Positions 34,601-46,072 of a DNA stretch of 64,000 nucleotides are shown here, one piece after another. The notes under the pieces are model-generated. The model was not told where the DNA came from. It saw nothing but the letters and a program-made list of their open reading frames with translations, and searched no databases. Every line of letters begins with the position of its first letter. Within the stretch, counting starts at the first letter, position 1. The DNA comes from Datisca glomerata (taxonomy: Eukaryota > Streptophyta > Magnoliopsida > Cucurbitales > Datiscaceae): NCBI GenBank assembly GCA_003255025.1, contig QANY01013423.1, positions 653,828 to 717,827 on the forward strand, written 5' to 3'. Position numbers and translations under genes: made by a program.

Positions 34601-35918
34601 ATTGTTCTTAGGCCTCGAAAGATTCAGATAAATTGTTTCTTTAGCAATTTTTATGTTGCATTTCCTAGGTCTTCACCTTTAATCATCCAAAGCCTTCGTC
34701 AAGTGAGAGCAATCAGCGCTACAAGAAGCTGATGTTTGAAATTCCTAGTGACACTGGATCAGCCTTGGTGCATGGTATGTGATAGCAACCCTCTCTCTTT
34801 CTCTCTCACATTTAATACATTTGATTCTTATATAGAAAAGAGAGAACAATACTCTGATAAGTCAAAACTCATATTCTCGTGTTAGTATTAAGATTATGGT
34901 ACAAGGCTAATTTACATAAACCAGAGAATTAAAATGACATGTCAAAAAGATTATGGTACAAGGCTAATTTACATAAACCAGAGAATTAAAATGACATGTC
35001 AAATTTGACTGCGCCTGTACTTTACATTTCTTAGTATCTGTCCTTCCACCTGCTATGGCTTCTTAGAAGTTCTTGTATGTGAATAATCTTAAGAGTTTAT
35101 TTATGACTTGCAAGAAGGGAATTTTTTATTTTTATTTTTTTATTTGTACTTTGTAAACATGCTGAAATCGACCTGGTTGATAGGATTTGCTGGCTATTTT
35201 GATGCAACATTATACAAAGATGTACATCTTGGCATTGAGCCATCAACTGCAACACCTAACATGTTCAGCTGGTATGACATTTCATTCACTTCTTATTTAT
35301 GAATGGCATTTTTTGTGTTTAGGTCGATCTTTCAGGTTGATTATTTACAAGTGAACACTTGTAAATAATCAGTTTCTCGCTTACATTCTGTTTTTTGGGT
35401 AACTTGTTGAAGTGTAGTTCAGCTATAATTTCCATTGTTATAACTCTTTAATGAGGGCGCTAACTCTTAAGGTGTGCTGGCGTGTTTAAAAAATGGAAGC
35501 CTTTTTTTTAATGGTGTCTTATCATTGTTTTCAGGTTTGCAATATTTTTCCCGTTAAGGACACCCGTATGCGTACCATCTGGTGCTTCTCTTGAAGTAAA
35601 TTTTTGGCGATGTTCTGGTGCTAATAAGGTAAAGTTTATTCACAAATCATGGTAGGCTTTATTTAAAAAAAATTACTAGTTCGTCCTCTGACCATTCTTG
35701 AACAAAATATTGAACTGTATCACTGACAATGCTGTGATTACCCTTTATTTTCCTGGAAATCAACAGTTTACATTGAGTCTTCCTATTGTTAGCTTACCTT
35801 TTTATCTTATGGTGTGGAAATTGGAAATATGCAGGTTTGGTACGAGTGGGGTGTGACATCTCCCTACCCATCATCCATTCACAACTGCAATGGACGATCA
35901 TATTGGGTTGGATTATAA
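25625..35918 (+). CDS. PRMT5: protein arginine methyltransferase 5 (type II PRMT)
   Basis: Twenty-three exons join in phase into 649 aa: 25625-25762, 26692-26809, 27711-27820, 28464-28553, 28652-28717, 29334-29413, 29496-29571, 29662-29748, 29920-30004, 30192-30283, 30391-30426, 30509-30577, 31029-31097, 31271-31324, 31426-31500, 32574-32666, 32761-32864, 33911-33959, 34042-34128, 34669-34774, 35184-35271, 35535-35628, 35835-35918. The enzyme makes symmetric dimethylarginine on histones and splicing proteins. In plants it affects splicing, flowering and the clock. Residues 1-300 match the N-terminal TIM-barrel region (start [20 protein letters not shown]). The SAM-binding loop is VVGAGRGPL (376-384), E405 lies in VEKNPNAV, and the double-E loop is [15 protein letters not shown] with E449 and E458. 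The C-terminal barrel ends SYWVGL. All introns start GT and end AG. No break was found, so it is probably functional. Confidence 0.96.
30683..30694. repeat. poly-G run in PRMT5 intron 12
   Basis: About 12 consecutive G bases are followed by TGTGTGGG. It lies within the intron between exons ending at 30577 and starting at 31029. It is a simple repeat, and its length may be unstable or mis-assembled. Confidence 0.7.
34890..35003. repeat. perfect 57-base tandem duplication in a PRMT5 intron
   Basis: The unit starting AAGATTATGGTACAAGG at 34890 is repeated exactly from 34947. It lies in the intron between exons 20 and 21. Identity of the copies indicates a recent duplication or an assembly duplication. 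Confidence 0.85.
35338..35371. repeat. perfect 34-base palindrome in a PRMT5 intron
   Basis: The arm TGATTATTTACAAGTG is followed by AA and then its exact reverse complement. It lies in the intron after exon 21. The RNA would fold into a 16-bp hairpin with almost no loop. Confidence 0.9.
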
Positions 35919-36310
35919 CTACCAATTGTTACCAATTTTATCTTCTTCGAGTGCCTGGTTCAACCGATATTAGTTCAAACATTTGAGCTTCATTTTATGA
36001 TTACCTAATGTTGATCAATGTATAAAAAAGTTATCGACAAAAGAGAGATGTGGGATTACATTTGACTATTTATTGCAGTGGCTTGTGATATTGGGCTATT
36101 TAATGTATTTTAAGTTACTCCAAAGTTTTGTAATGACTCAATTGTTGAAGAAATGTTAATTAGAGAAACATTTCCTTGTTAATGGTAACATGTTTTGCCT
36201 TCATTGGTTCGACTTCCCAATCGCGCTCATTTGTGTTTTTTTTATTCCGGGGAATTAGGATGTCATTTACACTTTACTAACACTGACATCCTCACCCCGT
36301 CAGTTGGCTG
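35919..36310. other. PRMT5 3' flank
   Basis: This should hold the 3' UTR. AATAAA-like words are sparse, and no exact poly(A) signal can be assigned. No other gene is seen. Confidence 0.4.
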
Positions 36311-36316
36311 TTCAGC

Positions 36317-36511
36317 CTTTTATAGGTGCTCATTTGCAAAGAAATAAAACAAGATATTTCTTTTGCATTTCGCTGTTCAGCCTTTTAGATAGGAATTGAT
36401 TGATCTGGAAGATTTTTTTTTCTTGTTAATGATCGGTTCGCTCCTCCTTTTAAAAAGGACTGAAATTTCGGATCGGTTTAAAATTTTTGTTAGTTATGGA
36501 CCTATCTAACC

Positions 36512-36546
<35 letters not shown>

Positions 36547-37055
36547 NTAAATAAAGTGAAGTCTGTGTTTCTCTCGCCTCTCCCTCTCTCTCAGCTCAAA
36601 CTGCTCAGTCAGTCCCTCTTGCCTCTCCTCGCCTCTCCCTCTCCCTCTCCCTTAGCTCAGACTACCTCTCGCCTCTCCCTTTCCCTCAGCTCAGATTGCC
36701 TCTCCCTCTCCTTCAGCTTAGTCCTTCTCAATCAGCTCAGACTACCTCTCACCTTTCCCTCTTGCATCCTCTCGCCTTTCCCTCTCCCTCAGCTTAGACT
36801 GCCTCTCGTCTCTCCCTCTCGCCTCTTCCTCTCCCTTAGTTTGTCAAGTCCGTCCGAACCGATCGTTGATTTTCGGTCTGGTCAGATTTTTTTTTTCAGA
36901 TTTATGGTCGGTTCGGTCCTCTATATAGGAGGACTGTGATTTTCGGTCTCACCTTGTTTTCCTCCAAAAATCTGACCAGACTGATCGTTGAACACCCATA
37001 CTTTTAGAGGTGTTCATTTGCAAAGAAATAAAGTAAGAGATTTCTTTTGATTTTT
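36317..37055. repeat. direct repeats flanking a TA and CT microsatellite block
   Basis: A stretch of about 50 bases with CATTTGCAAAGAAATAAA and ATTTCTTTTG occurs at 36317-36370 and again at 37001-37053. Inside them a second pair of similar stretches (GATTTTTTTTT, then a GGTCGGTTCGGTCCTC-like phrase) occurs near 36405-36475 and 36885-36945. Between these lie a TA run (36518-36546) ending in an ambiguous base N at 36547 and a CT-rich tract (36570-36850) built from CTCTCCCTCT and CAGCTCAGACTGCCTCTCG. It is a local duplication or a decayed repeat. Confidence 0.6.
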
Positions 37056-37144
37056 TTTTGTCACATCGTGGGTTATAAGATCAGATCAGACAACTCCGAA
37101 AGATAAAAAAGGCTGGCTCAACCCCTAGACAATGGAGGTAAGAA

Positions 37145-37425
37145 GGGTGGCTCAACCCCAAGACAATTTAGGCCCATTACCTAGGACCCCTCCTAAATTT
37201 AGGGCTCCATAATCTTCAAATTTGTTATTTCAAAGTTTCATTTTCTATCTTTTTTCTAAAATTTACCTTTTAACATAATTACTTTAACAAATCCAACTTA
37301 AAAACTAAACCCTACCTTTTAATAGAAAATACTATATTATCCTTAATTTATTTTTTCTTAGTAATACATACCACTCAAATTGAAATTTCATCTAGGATCT
37401 CCAAAAATTTTGAGCCACTCCTGAA
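37145..37425. mobile_element. possible hAT-like miniature element
   Basis: The left end GGGTGGCTCAACCCC and the right end, read on the other strand as AGGAGTGGCTCAAAA, share GTGGCTCAA as inverted termini. The interior has GGCCCATTACCTAGGACCCC, a style common in plant hAT-derived small repeats. A second copy of the left terminus lies at about 37107. No clear 8-base target duplication was found, so the call is weak. Confidence 0.3.
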
Positions 37426-37429
37426 GGGC

Positions 37430-38180
37430 AAACTGTCGATTCATGTCAGATCCAACCGCCGAGAAACCCATTCTTACACCAGTACACAGTTGGAACTTTG
37501 AGTATTTGAGCGACTGTTTTGTTAATTCCATTATTTTATTCGGCCAAGTATACTCATCTCTTTGCATCATTTTATTATCAACGGATCTCTGCGACCGGGC
37601 CAGGCTGGTCCCGTCTGGCTTTAACCCGTCCTGAGTTTGGGTTTCAGAGACATGGTTTTTGGGTGCTCAATTCCTGGTTTCTTACCTCGTAATCTGGTTT
37701 TCTCTCCCTTCTATGGTTTTTGGTTTGATTTCGGAGAGATTGAAGCTCCAATGAAGAATTGAGGAATCCAGTGAGAGAGAGGTGATAAAGAAAGAGGAGG
37801 AGATATGTTTGGGTGTGGTAAGAGGTATGGTACTAATATGATGTATGATTATCACATATGGTTTATAAAAATATAATAAATATATACTACGATATATTGA
37901 TGATAAATTCAAATATATTATGGTATATAAATATATAGCATGATATATTTTTATATATCATAGTACACATGTACATAAATTTTTTTCAGCTTTATAAAAA
38001 AAATTATAGTTAAAAAAACTGGTCATTCTTGTAAATACAATTTTTTTAGGTAATTCTTTTACTTATTTTTCAAAAATGGACCATTTTCCTAAATGAGCCC
38101 CATTTTATTATCAACTGGTGTACTGATCTCTGTGACTGAGCCATGCCGGTCCCGTCTGGTATTATCCCATCTCGAGCTTG
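37430..38180. other. intergenic, no gene seen
   Basis: AT-rich with short ORFs on both strands that match nothing known. Phrases near 37595-37630 and 38140-38175 (GGTCCCGTCTGG) resemble each other and suggest a decayed repeat. Confidence 0.35.
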
Positions 38181-38184
38181 AAAT

Positions 38185-39480
38185 TGTTGGAATATGTCCA
38201 TAAAGTAGCGTGTAATAACTATTTATTTGTATGTAGTTATTTCTCAAACATTTGTATTACTGAATTTTTATGAATAAATTGAAAGTTTATTTTAAATTAA
38301 AGTGTGTTTATAAATTACTCAACTTCTGGAACTATTGTCAATGAAAGAAGAGTGAAGACATTGAAAACTAAGAAACCATCAAGAACTGCGAGGGAGAAAG
38401 AAGGAGATTGCGAGAGAGAAGGTATTATGAAATTTTCGGTCATATCTGTAAAATAAGAAAAAAAAGCCAATTAAATTAAAATAAATAATAAATTAGACTA
38501 AATACTTAATTTTCCGAACTCAATGGGGAAATATTCGAGAGAAATGAGAATTGAGAGTATTTAACTAAAAAAATTGAAGAATATGCTAATCATCTATAGA
38601 AAGGGAATGAAAGGGGTGAGGAAAGTAGTGGAGTTGTACGATATCATGATTAATTGAGTGTGAGCTCTCAAAACGATTGAAGAAAATAATCAAATCTTCC
38701 ATTCTTCAGATTAATTTCAATGGCAATAGTAGTGAGAGAATAAAACTTTTTCTCTTTCTTTTGTGTGTTGATAACAATAACTGTATTTTATCCTCATTGT
38801 CTCTTTTCAATCAAATTACTATTAGATATTTATGAAATGATAATTTTTTATATTTGTAAGTATACCCATATATTATCAAATTTTCAAAATTTTCCCTAAT
38901 TATTTATTATTGCCAAAAATTGCATTATCACCTAGAGTTTTAAACGAACTCTTCTGAAATATCTTTATGAAATTAACGGGTGGTTGTTAGTGGACTAATT
39001 CAAAAATCGTTCGTGGAAGATCAAGTTCGTGATTTTGATATTAAAGCTTGAAGAACACGAAAAACACTTGAGAGAGTTTCACCAGTTCAGAAATTCTCTG
39101 ATACATAGTAAAGGTGAAAAATCGTTTTCCCTTAATCTATTCGTTTTAATGTCGTATATGCATGATCAAACAAAAATTAGTTTTAAATTATTTAATATGA
39201 TTAAATAAGTTAAGTCATTTTTTTGATATTCCATCCACAAACCGTTCGTAGATCGATCCCAACAGAAATCTGATCCTCTCCTCACTCCTTTCATTCCCAT
39301 ATATAGATGATTATCATATTCTTCAATATTTTTCGTTAATTCTCTCAACTCATTTCTCTAGAATATTTCCCAATTGAGTTGGAATGTACTTAATTTGCAC
39401 TGACTTAAATGTACTCTCAACAATTCTAAACAATTTTCAAATTTTTAGTAAAATGAAGATCCCGCAGGCTGGGGTTGGGC
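38185..39480. repeat. decayed repeat with a 110-base inverted repeat
   Basis: The arm at 38517-38628 matches the reverse complement of 39273-39379, sharing GGGAAATATTC, GAGAAATGAG, ATTGAAGAATATG, ATCATCTATA and GGGAATGAAAGG. The spacer is about 640 bases. A phrase near 38187 (TGTTGGAATATGTCCATAAAG) resembles a Copia LTR start, so this may be a rearranged LTR fragment. No protein is supported. Confidence 0.5.
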
Positions 39481-40880
39481 CTACCTCTTCCCTGGCTTAG
39501 CCAGGCCCAGTCCGTTGACCAGTCATTACCCAATGTTAATTCAAAAGTAATTGCACTAGATAATTACGTTTTAAAAAACTAGTTTAAGAAATAAAAGTAT
39601 TTTTTTCAAACTTTAGGTAAATAGACAAGTTTTCTTAATCGTCATCAACCATTGTTTGATGAAATTGTGATAAAATGATTTTACCCTTAATTTTATAGAT
39701 TTTGAATCTGATTTTACATGAGTATTTTATTAATTAAATCATCTGTAATTAATGATTCAAATTCAAATATGATTTTCTTTGATTTTTATTAATTGAATCA
39801 CTGGGGTAATTAATGATTGAATCTCCTCTCTGAATATCAATAAAAATCCATTTAGGCAATATTATATCAAATTAATGATATCATCAAATTAATCCATACT
39901 ATTCAGGGAAATTCCATGGAGTATTTGCTTGGCTCCTTTAGCTCTCTACAACAAAATTCTAGTAAAAATCAGTTTATGTATTCTTCGTGGTAGTATAACT
40001 TCATTGTTCATTCTCCATATATAATTCTTCGAAGCTCCATTGTTGATTTCTATATTAGAGATTTAAGAATAAAACGTTTTTTTTGTTCCTTCATTAGTGA
40101 GTTATCATCGTAATATTCATCATTTCTTCTTCATTGTTTAATGTATGTTGATGTAAAGATTTTTTTTGAAATTTGAAGGATTTTCGCAGTAAATCAATGA
40201 TATGTAGATGATATGCGTGTAAATGATTTATTCCTCACACTTCAAGAACAATTGAAAAAATTATGTGAGATAAGTGAGAATAATGACAATACTCGAAAAA
40301 GGGTTTTTGCTTCACTTGTATTGATTGAATTAAGCTTACAATCAACCTTTATTTATATGCTATTCTCGAATTTTACAAGATCTAATCAAATATTCCCAAC
40401 ACAGAAATATCATCTTAACCATGGAATGTTTGCCATATTCATGGGATTATAAGGATATTCTCCAAGAAGCATGCTTATTAGCCTTAACTGCTTATTTACG
40501 TCTAACTGTTCAATTAATCCTACGGTTTTGATTTCCCTATTTTTGTTCTGCCATCGCAGCAATTTTTTGCGCCTCCCTCTGATTGGTTTTCCTTTTGCAC
40601 ACGTGGCCAAGGGGATTTTCTTACCTGTTCATTTGCTCCCCTTACACTCAACGAAATTTTATTCGTTTGAGTGTATTGATGAAAAATGATAATGTGAACG
40701 TCATCTCTCCCCTATTTCTACCCACACGTGCCTCTTTGGGAACACATGACGCGAACCCCCAACCGATCTTTCGTTAGTCTGTCATGAGTAACAGGCTACC
40801 TTTCCTTATTTGTGATCATTTCTTTCTTGCCCCCCTGTAGTTTACATCTACTAATCAGTTTTTAAATTTCCCGTTCTTGC
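39480..40880. other. AT-rich intergenic region, possibly holding a retroelement LTR
   Basis: I see no convincing gene. The short frames at 40213-40452 and 40410-40610 match no known family. If the Tat-type element to the right has a 3' LTR, it should lie in this direction, but I could not identify a second copy to confirm it. Confidence 0.3.
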
Positions 40881-41260
40881 CTTCGTGCTTATCGATGGTG
40901 GTAACATTGCTTTCCATGTAACCATTGGATCATTCATCATTACCCTTCGTCGTTTCACCTTCCCGCTTCCATTTTTGAATATTCCTAAAAAATTTTCACT
41001 TTTCTACCAATTGTTATTTCATTCGTCAACACCGGTAACAACTCATTTATTCTTGCATCTCTTCCATTTCTATTATTCTTTTCAATGAGTTTTTTTTTGT
41101 TCAGTCACTTCTGACATCAAATCATATTCCAGGGTGGATTTAACTCCTACTTCGCGTTTGTGGCCTATTTAAGGACTGTCTTTTTCTTCCCCTTTCCATT
41201 ATCTTCCTTCTATACCATAAGTTTTTACATCCTTCTTTCTCTTGCATTTCTTCTTAGATT

Positions 41261-43190
41261 ATGGTGAACGGAAACCCCTTCAAACCCCATGTCCCCCTAG
41301 TTAGGTTTAAATCTGAGTTTAGGCGTTTTATGTCTTCCCAGCAGGATGCTTTTCCTCCCGACGTAGTGTGTGCCTTAGGAGAGAGCGGGTCGCCTAGGTT
41401 GCTATGTAGGGCTCCCCAATGTATATAGCCCTTGTCTTAAATTTCCTTTTTCTCCTCTTTTTCAGGAATTTTTAGAACATAATTTACCCCGAGTTTCTAT
41501 AGGGTGGTCCTTTGTTTTGAGGCCATGAACAAGAGGTGTAATCTAGGTTTAGGAATGGCGGAACTCCAATACCTGTACATAGTTAAGCACCGGGATGAAA
41601 GTTATTATTTGGTCCCTCGACCATCGAGAAAAAGAGGGGCGTTGATTATCAAATTATTGAGGGGAGACAAAAAAGGGGAACGAGATGTTCTTCACGTTAG
41701 CGGAAATTGGAGCGGTGATGACTGCTGGATAATTCTCCAGAACTGAGAAATTCAGTAAGTAGTCTAGCTCCTATCCCGTTCTCTTTCTTTTTTTTTTCTC
41801 TCTTCTTCTCTATTTCCTTTTTTTTTTCTAGTTCATCTCCTTTGCAAATAAACCGGCCAACAAGAAACTGTTCGTATCTAAGGCGCTTAACCAGAGGATC
41901 GCTGCATTTACCATTGTATGGAAAGACGGTGGTTCAAGCTTTTAGACCCGAGAAGAGAGGTAACGGTTACCTTCATCCCTGCTGCCATTCTCGTGGTCAC
42001 AACTTTTTTCCCGTCATCTTCAATTCTTCCATCACACATAGATATTCCCGTTCCTTCATTTCGTTCAGTATCTCATTCTTCATCTTCGAATTCATCTGAG
42101 GCAACGGACACCGAGGGGGAAGAAGAGGAAACAAAAGTCTTGTTCCAACGAGCCACTGCGGAAATAGAAATGTCAAAGCGACTTCAGACCATGATGGGGG
42201 ACTTCGTGGGGAGCAACTTCGTCTGAGAACGGACGCGTCTAGCTCTTCGCAAGCCACTCCAGTTCAATCAGATCCCCCTGCTCTCGTTGTTGAGGTTGAG
42301 GAAACTCCGGTTCGATCAACATCTCCTCTGTCTACTGCTTGTATTTCTGTTGCGCAACAGGAACCTGTTGCCGTTTCGGGGACTCAAGAGGCTCCAGCAG
42401 ATTTCGTTCCCTGGAAGCTGAGACAGTATACCGATGCGCCTCCTATTCTTGCGTCGGTCTATTTCCTTAACGATGCCCGATCTTCACATATCATTACCCG
42501 AGGCATTGTGAGTGAGGCTGATTTGGCGATAACAAGCAATACGGGTGTCGACGACCTCATCAGCTCTTTAAACCATGATCTCACGAGGGTACGGTCCTTT
42601 TCTTTTTTAGTTACGAATTTTTCCAGAATTTTTATTTATCCCCACATGTTCTTACCCGTTTTATTTCCCTTTCAGGATGTTATCTTCCACAACGCACTCC
42701 ATGAGCATCGAAATGCTCGCGACCGGGCTTTGGCGAAATTTTGTAGGGAAGTTGCTGAATGTCGGAGCTTCATCGGAGGGCTATGGGCCGAAATTGAGCA
42801 ATTGAAGAAGAGCGAAGCTGAGCTGAAGGAGGTTATGGAGAAGCACGCTCAGGAAGCCGTTATTGCCAAGGTGGAGTGCCTTAAGCTGGCAGACTTAGTG
42901 AAAATGACTGAAGAGTCCTTGGCGGCGACTACATAATCTTTAGCCGTTGCTGAGTTAGCTAAAGCCCGGGCCGTGGAGGAGAAGGAGGCACAAGTGCAAG
43001 CCGAGTATCAAGCCATCTACGACGAGGCTGAGCAGATGATGCACAACTTAGGTTATAGGGATGGTTCCTCCAATGCTCCTCCCAGGAGGCCTCTCTACGA
43101 GTTATCATCTGAAGTTCAAGCTTCTATAGAAATATTGGGGCTAATCCTATCGAAGCTGCCGCCGAGCCAATGCCAATCCCTCTGATACTA
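41261..43190 (+). pseudogene. antisense additional ORF of the Tat-type element
   Basis: Pieces of a plus-strand protein are visible. The first begins MVNGNPFKPHVPLVRFKSEF at 41261. It is followed by a broken stretch with YLVPRPSRKRG and VLHVSGNW (41504-41745), and by a coiled-coil region at 42676-42936 (HEHRNARDRALAKF, EIEQLKKSEAELKEVMEKHA). It continues to 43185 after a stop near 42936. Such coiled-coil ORFs, unrelated to gag or pol, accompany Tat-lineage elements; their role is unknown. Several possible introns and frameshifts prevent a confident model. Confidence 0.5.
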
Positions 43191-43974
43191 CTGCTAACGA
43201 GGATGAGCCTATTATCGTTCCTTGAATCCTTCGGTTCTTCGCATTTTTAATTTCTTTATTGTCTTTTGTTGTATCCTTTTTCCCTTTCTGCATTTTTTGT
43301 ACTTCATGAGAATCACCCTTCCTTGAATTCTCCTTTTCGTTTTATTCTTTCTTTGGACACTTGGTCAAACTTTTATATGGACTTGTATAAATCTCATAAC
43401 TTAAACGAAAACTGATTGAGTCCGTTGACAAAGACTTGCACAAATCATATAATACCTTGAATAAAAATGAAGTCCGTTCACAAAGACTTATAAAGAATTT
43501 AGAAGGATCCGTTCGTAAGACTTACGGCGGTTCAAGCTGGGTTTGTTTGGCGCATCCGCTTCTTATATAATCCGTGAAGTCTCTGGCTTTTAGTCTTCTC
43601 TCTTGGAAACGGATATCCTTTGAGTTGGCTGCTTTCATAGACTTCGGGGTTTTTTTTGGGGAAAATGGTTTATGATCTGCCGGTTCTCGTGGACTTATGT
43701 CAAAAGACTATCGATCCTTACGGGTTTCTTTCAAAAAGATTTTTTGCCTTTCCCGGTCTGAGTGACTTATACTTCCAATTTTGAATGTTGGATGTTTTTT
43801 TTCAGAACGGGACAGTTGCCTATCGTCCGTTTTAGGAGGTTTTGATTTTTTGTTCTATCTGCTTTTGTCCATTCTTAAAGATATTCCTCATTTCTTCATT
43901 TTTAGAGACGCGTTTACTCATCTGTCTGTTCTCAAATGATTCATGTTCGTAAGAAATTTATAATTTTAGTTTTT

Positions 43975-44352
43975 TCTAAGAGTAAGACTTATGAATTGCT
44001 TCTCTTAAGAACTTGTGAATTGCTCCTCTCAAGGACTTATGAATTGCCCCTCTCAAGGACTTACATCCCTAATTTCTTTTGAGAGTAAGACTTACTAGTT
44101 GCCTCTCCCAAAGACTCACGCTCTTAGTTTATTCTGATAGTAGGACTTACGAATTGCCCCTTCTAAGGACTTACGCTCTTAGTTACTTCAAGTAGTAGGA
44201 CTTATGAACTGCCCCTCCCAATGACTTACGCCCTTAGTTCCTTCTGAAAGTAGGACTTATGAACTACCTCTCCCAATGACTTACACGTTTAGTTCCTTCT
44301 AGGAATATGACTTATGAACTACCCCTCCCAAGGACTTATGCCCTTATTTCCG
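43975..44352. repeat. about 55-base tandem repeat, six copies
   Basis: Each unit reads roughly GTAGGACTTATGAACTGCCC, then CTCCCAAGGACTTACGC, then CTTAGTTCCTTCTG, with substitutions. The left-most unit has extra internal duplication of the GACTTATGAATTGC part. Phrases of the same style (CCGTTCACAAAGACTTA) occur at 43400-43540. The block lies between the integrase and the antisense ORF of the Tat-type element. Confidence 0.8.
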
Positions 44353-45033
44353 TTGCCGTTGAAGAAAAGAGAGAGAGTTGGCACCAGGGGTTTTACGTGG
44401 AAAACCCTTGCTAAAAAATATCACGAGAAAATATTTACTATAATATGTTTACAACTTTAAATAAAGTACTTCTTTAAATGAGTAGCATTCCATGATTTTG
44501 CCAAGTCCGCTCCTTCCGTGTTTAAATAATAATATATACTTCCACCTATTCCGGTGATAATGTACAGTCCTTCCCATATTGGTCTGAGCTTTCCTTCCAT
44601 TTTGAAGACCTTTTTTAAGACCATATCTCATTTCTTGAACTCTCATTTTTTAATTCTTCTTTGAAAGTAAGACTTCATTTTCTAATTGCAATGAGCCATT
44701 CAGATCAGAGCGACTTCTCTCCGTTATTCTAGTTGATCAATATTTCCTTTGAGGAGTTCTTATTTTGTCATTCATTTAATGTTGATCTCATAATCGGACT
44801 TCTAATTTTGACGATAATGACAACCTACATACTGAATGCTAGAACGAATGGTGTTTCTTCCATTGTTTCTCTAGGAGTAGTCTTGTACGCCCATAACACT
44901 GCTGGTAGTCCGTAGTTCTTCTACCCATTTCCATTTCACCGACTCTAGATGTTTCTTCATGTTGTCAAGTATGATGCGATTTGATCTTTCTGCTTGTCCG
45001 TTCCCATGCGGATAGTACGGAATAAAGGATCGA

Positions 45034-45591
45034 TTAGTGATCTTTAGCCCTTCGTAGAAAGTTTTTTACCAGTATTCCCATAAATTGAAGTCCGTTGTCT
45101 GAAATGAGTGTCTTTGGTATCCCAAATTTGCATATTATATTCTTCCACAGAAATCCCTTCACTTCTTCTTCTCGAATTCTCGCGAAAGTTTCAGCTTTGG
45201 TCCATTTGGTAAAGTAGTCTGTAGCTACTAACAAGAAGCATTTCTGGGCTAGTGCCGCTAGAAGTGGACCAATAATGTCAAGCGCCCACTGCATGGAAGG
45301 CCACGGGCTTGCCACCGTATTCAGTTCATCGAGAGCCATCTTAGTGATTAGAGCAAAATGCTGGCACTTGTCACAACTCTTCACATATTGCTTGGCATCC
45401 TGGTGTATCTTGGGCCAGCAATATCCTTCGTTCAAGACCTTGTGGGCCAATGACCTTCTTTCGGTATGATTATCGCATATTCCTTCGTGAATTTCAACTA
45501 ACACGTACCACGCTTCTTTATCCCTCAAACACTTTAAGTATGATCCTGTAAATGACTTTTTATACAACAATCCATTTATTAATGTGTACAT
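45034..45591 (-). pseudogene. Tat-type gypsy integrase
   Basis: An open stretch of 185 codons carries the zinc-binding region (HEGICDNHTERRSLAHKVL ... CDKCQHFA, residues 34-80) and the core with MQWALDIIGPLL, VATDYFTKWTKAE and the second catalytic Asp in TLISDNGLQF near residue 168. It ends soon after, so the catalytic Glu and the C-terminal domain are missing. Integrase would insert the DNA copy. This copy is incomplete and inactive. Confidence 0.85.
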
Positions 45592-46072
45592 GACGCTTTG
45601 CTGTTGAACTTTTCTTGCGAGGAGCTTGTCTTCCGGTGGTGCCTATTTTTCCAGATAACGGATTATGGCGTCTTGCCAGCTAGGTTCTCTTTCAACTTCC
45701 ACATCGGCTATATTGTTCCAAGGGAGTGAAACGCTTGGTTTTTCGAGAAATCCACTGGCACGTTACTCTTGTATGTGAATTGCAGTGATGACACTAGATT
45801 TGCCAACACTTCAACATGTCTGTTCTGGGTTCTCTGGATTTCGTAACTTTTAAACAGGCCCAATAAATCATTCTCCTATTGTAGATAACTTATCATTCTT
45901 TTATTCTTTGCCAAGTACTCTCTTGTAACCTGTTTCACAATCAACAGACTCGCAAAATATTTTTACATTTGTTACCTCATATTCTTGTAGTAAAGATATT
46001 CACGCTATCACCGCTTCATTTTCTGCTTCATAATTTGATGCTCCAGTGTTTCTCTAAATGGAGTTTATACTA

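Noticed and set aside
36487..36939. 150-codon frame through the TA and CT tracts
   Set aside because: It is low-complexity sequence containing the undetermined base. It has no start context or domain.
41997..42257. 86-codon minus-strand ORF
   Set aside because: It is the complement of the Tat-type antisense ORF region and has no domain.
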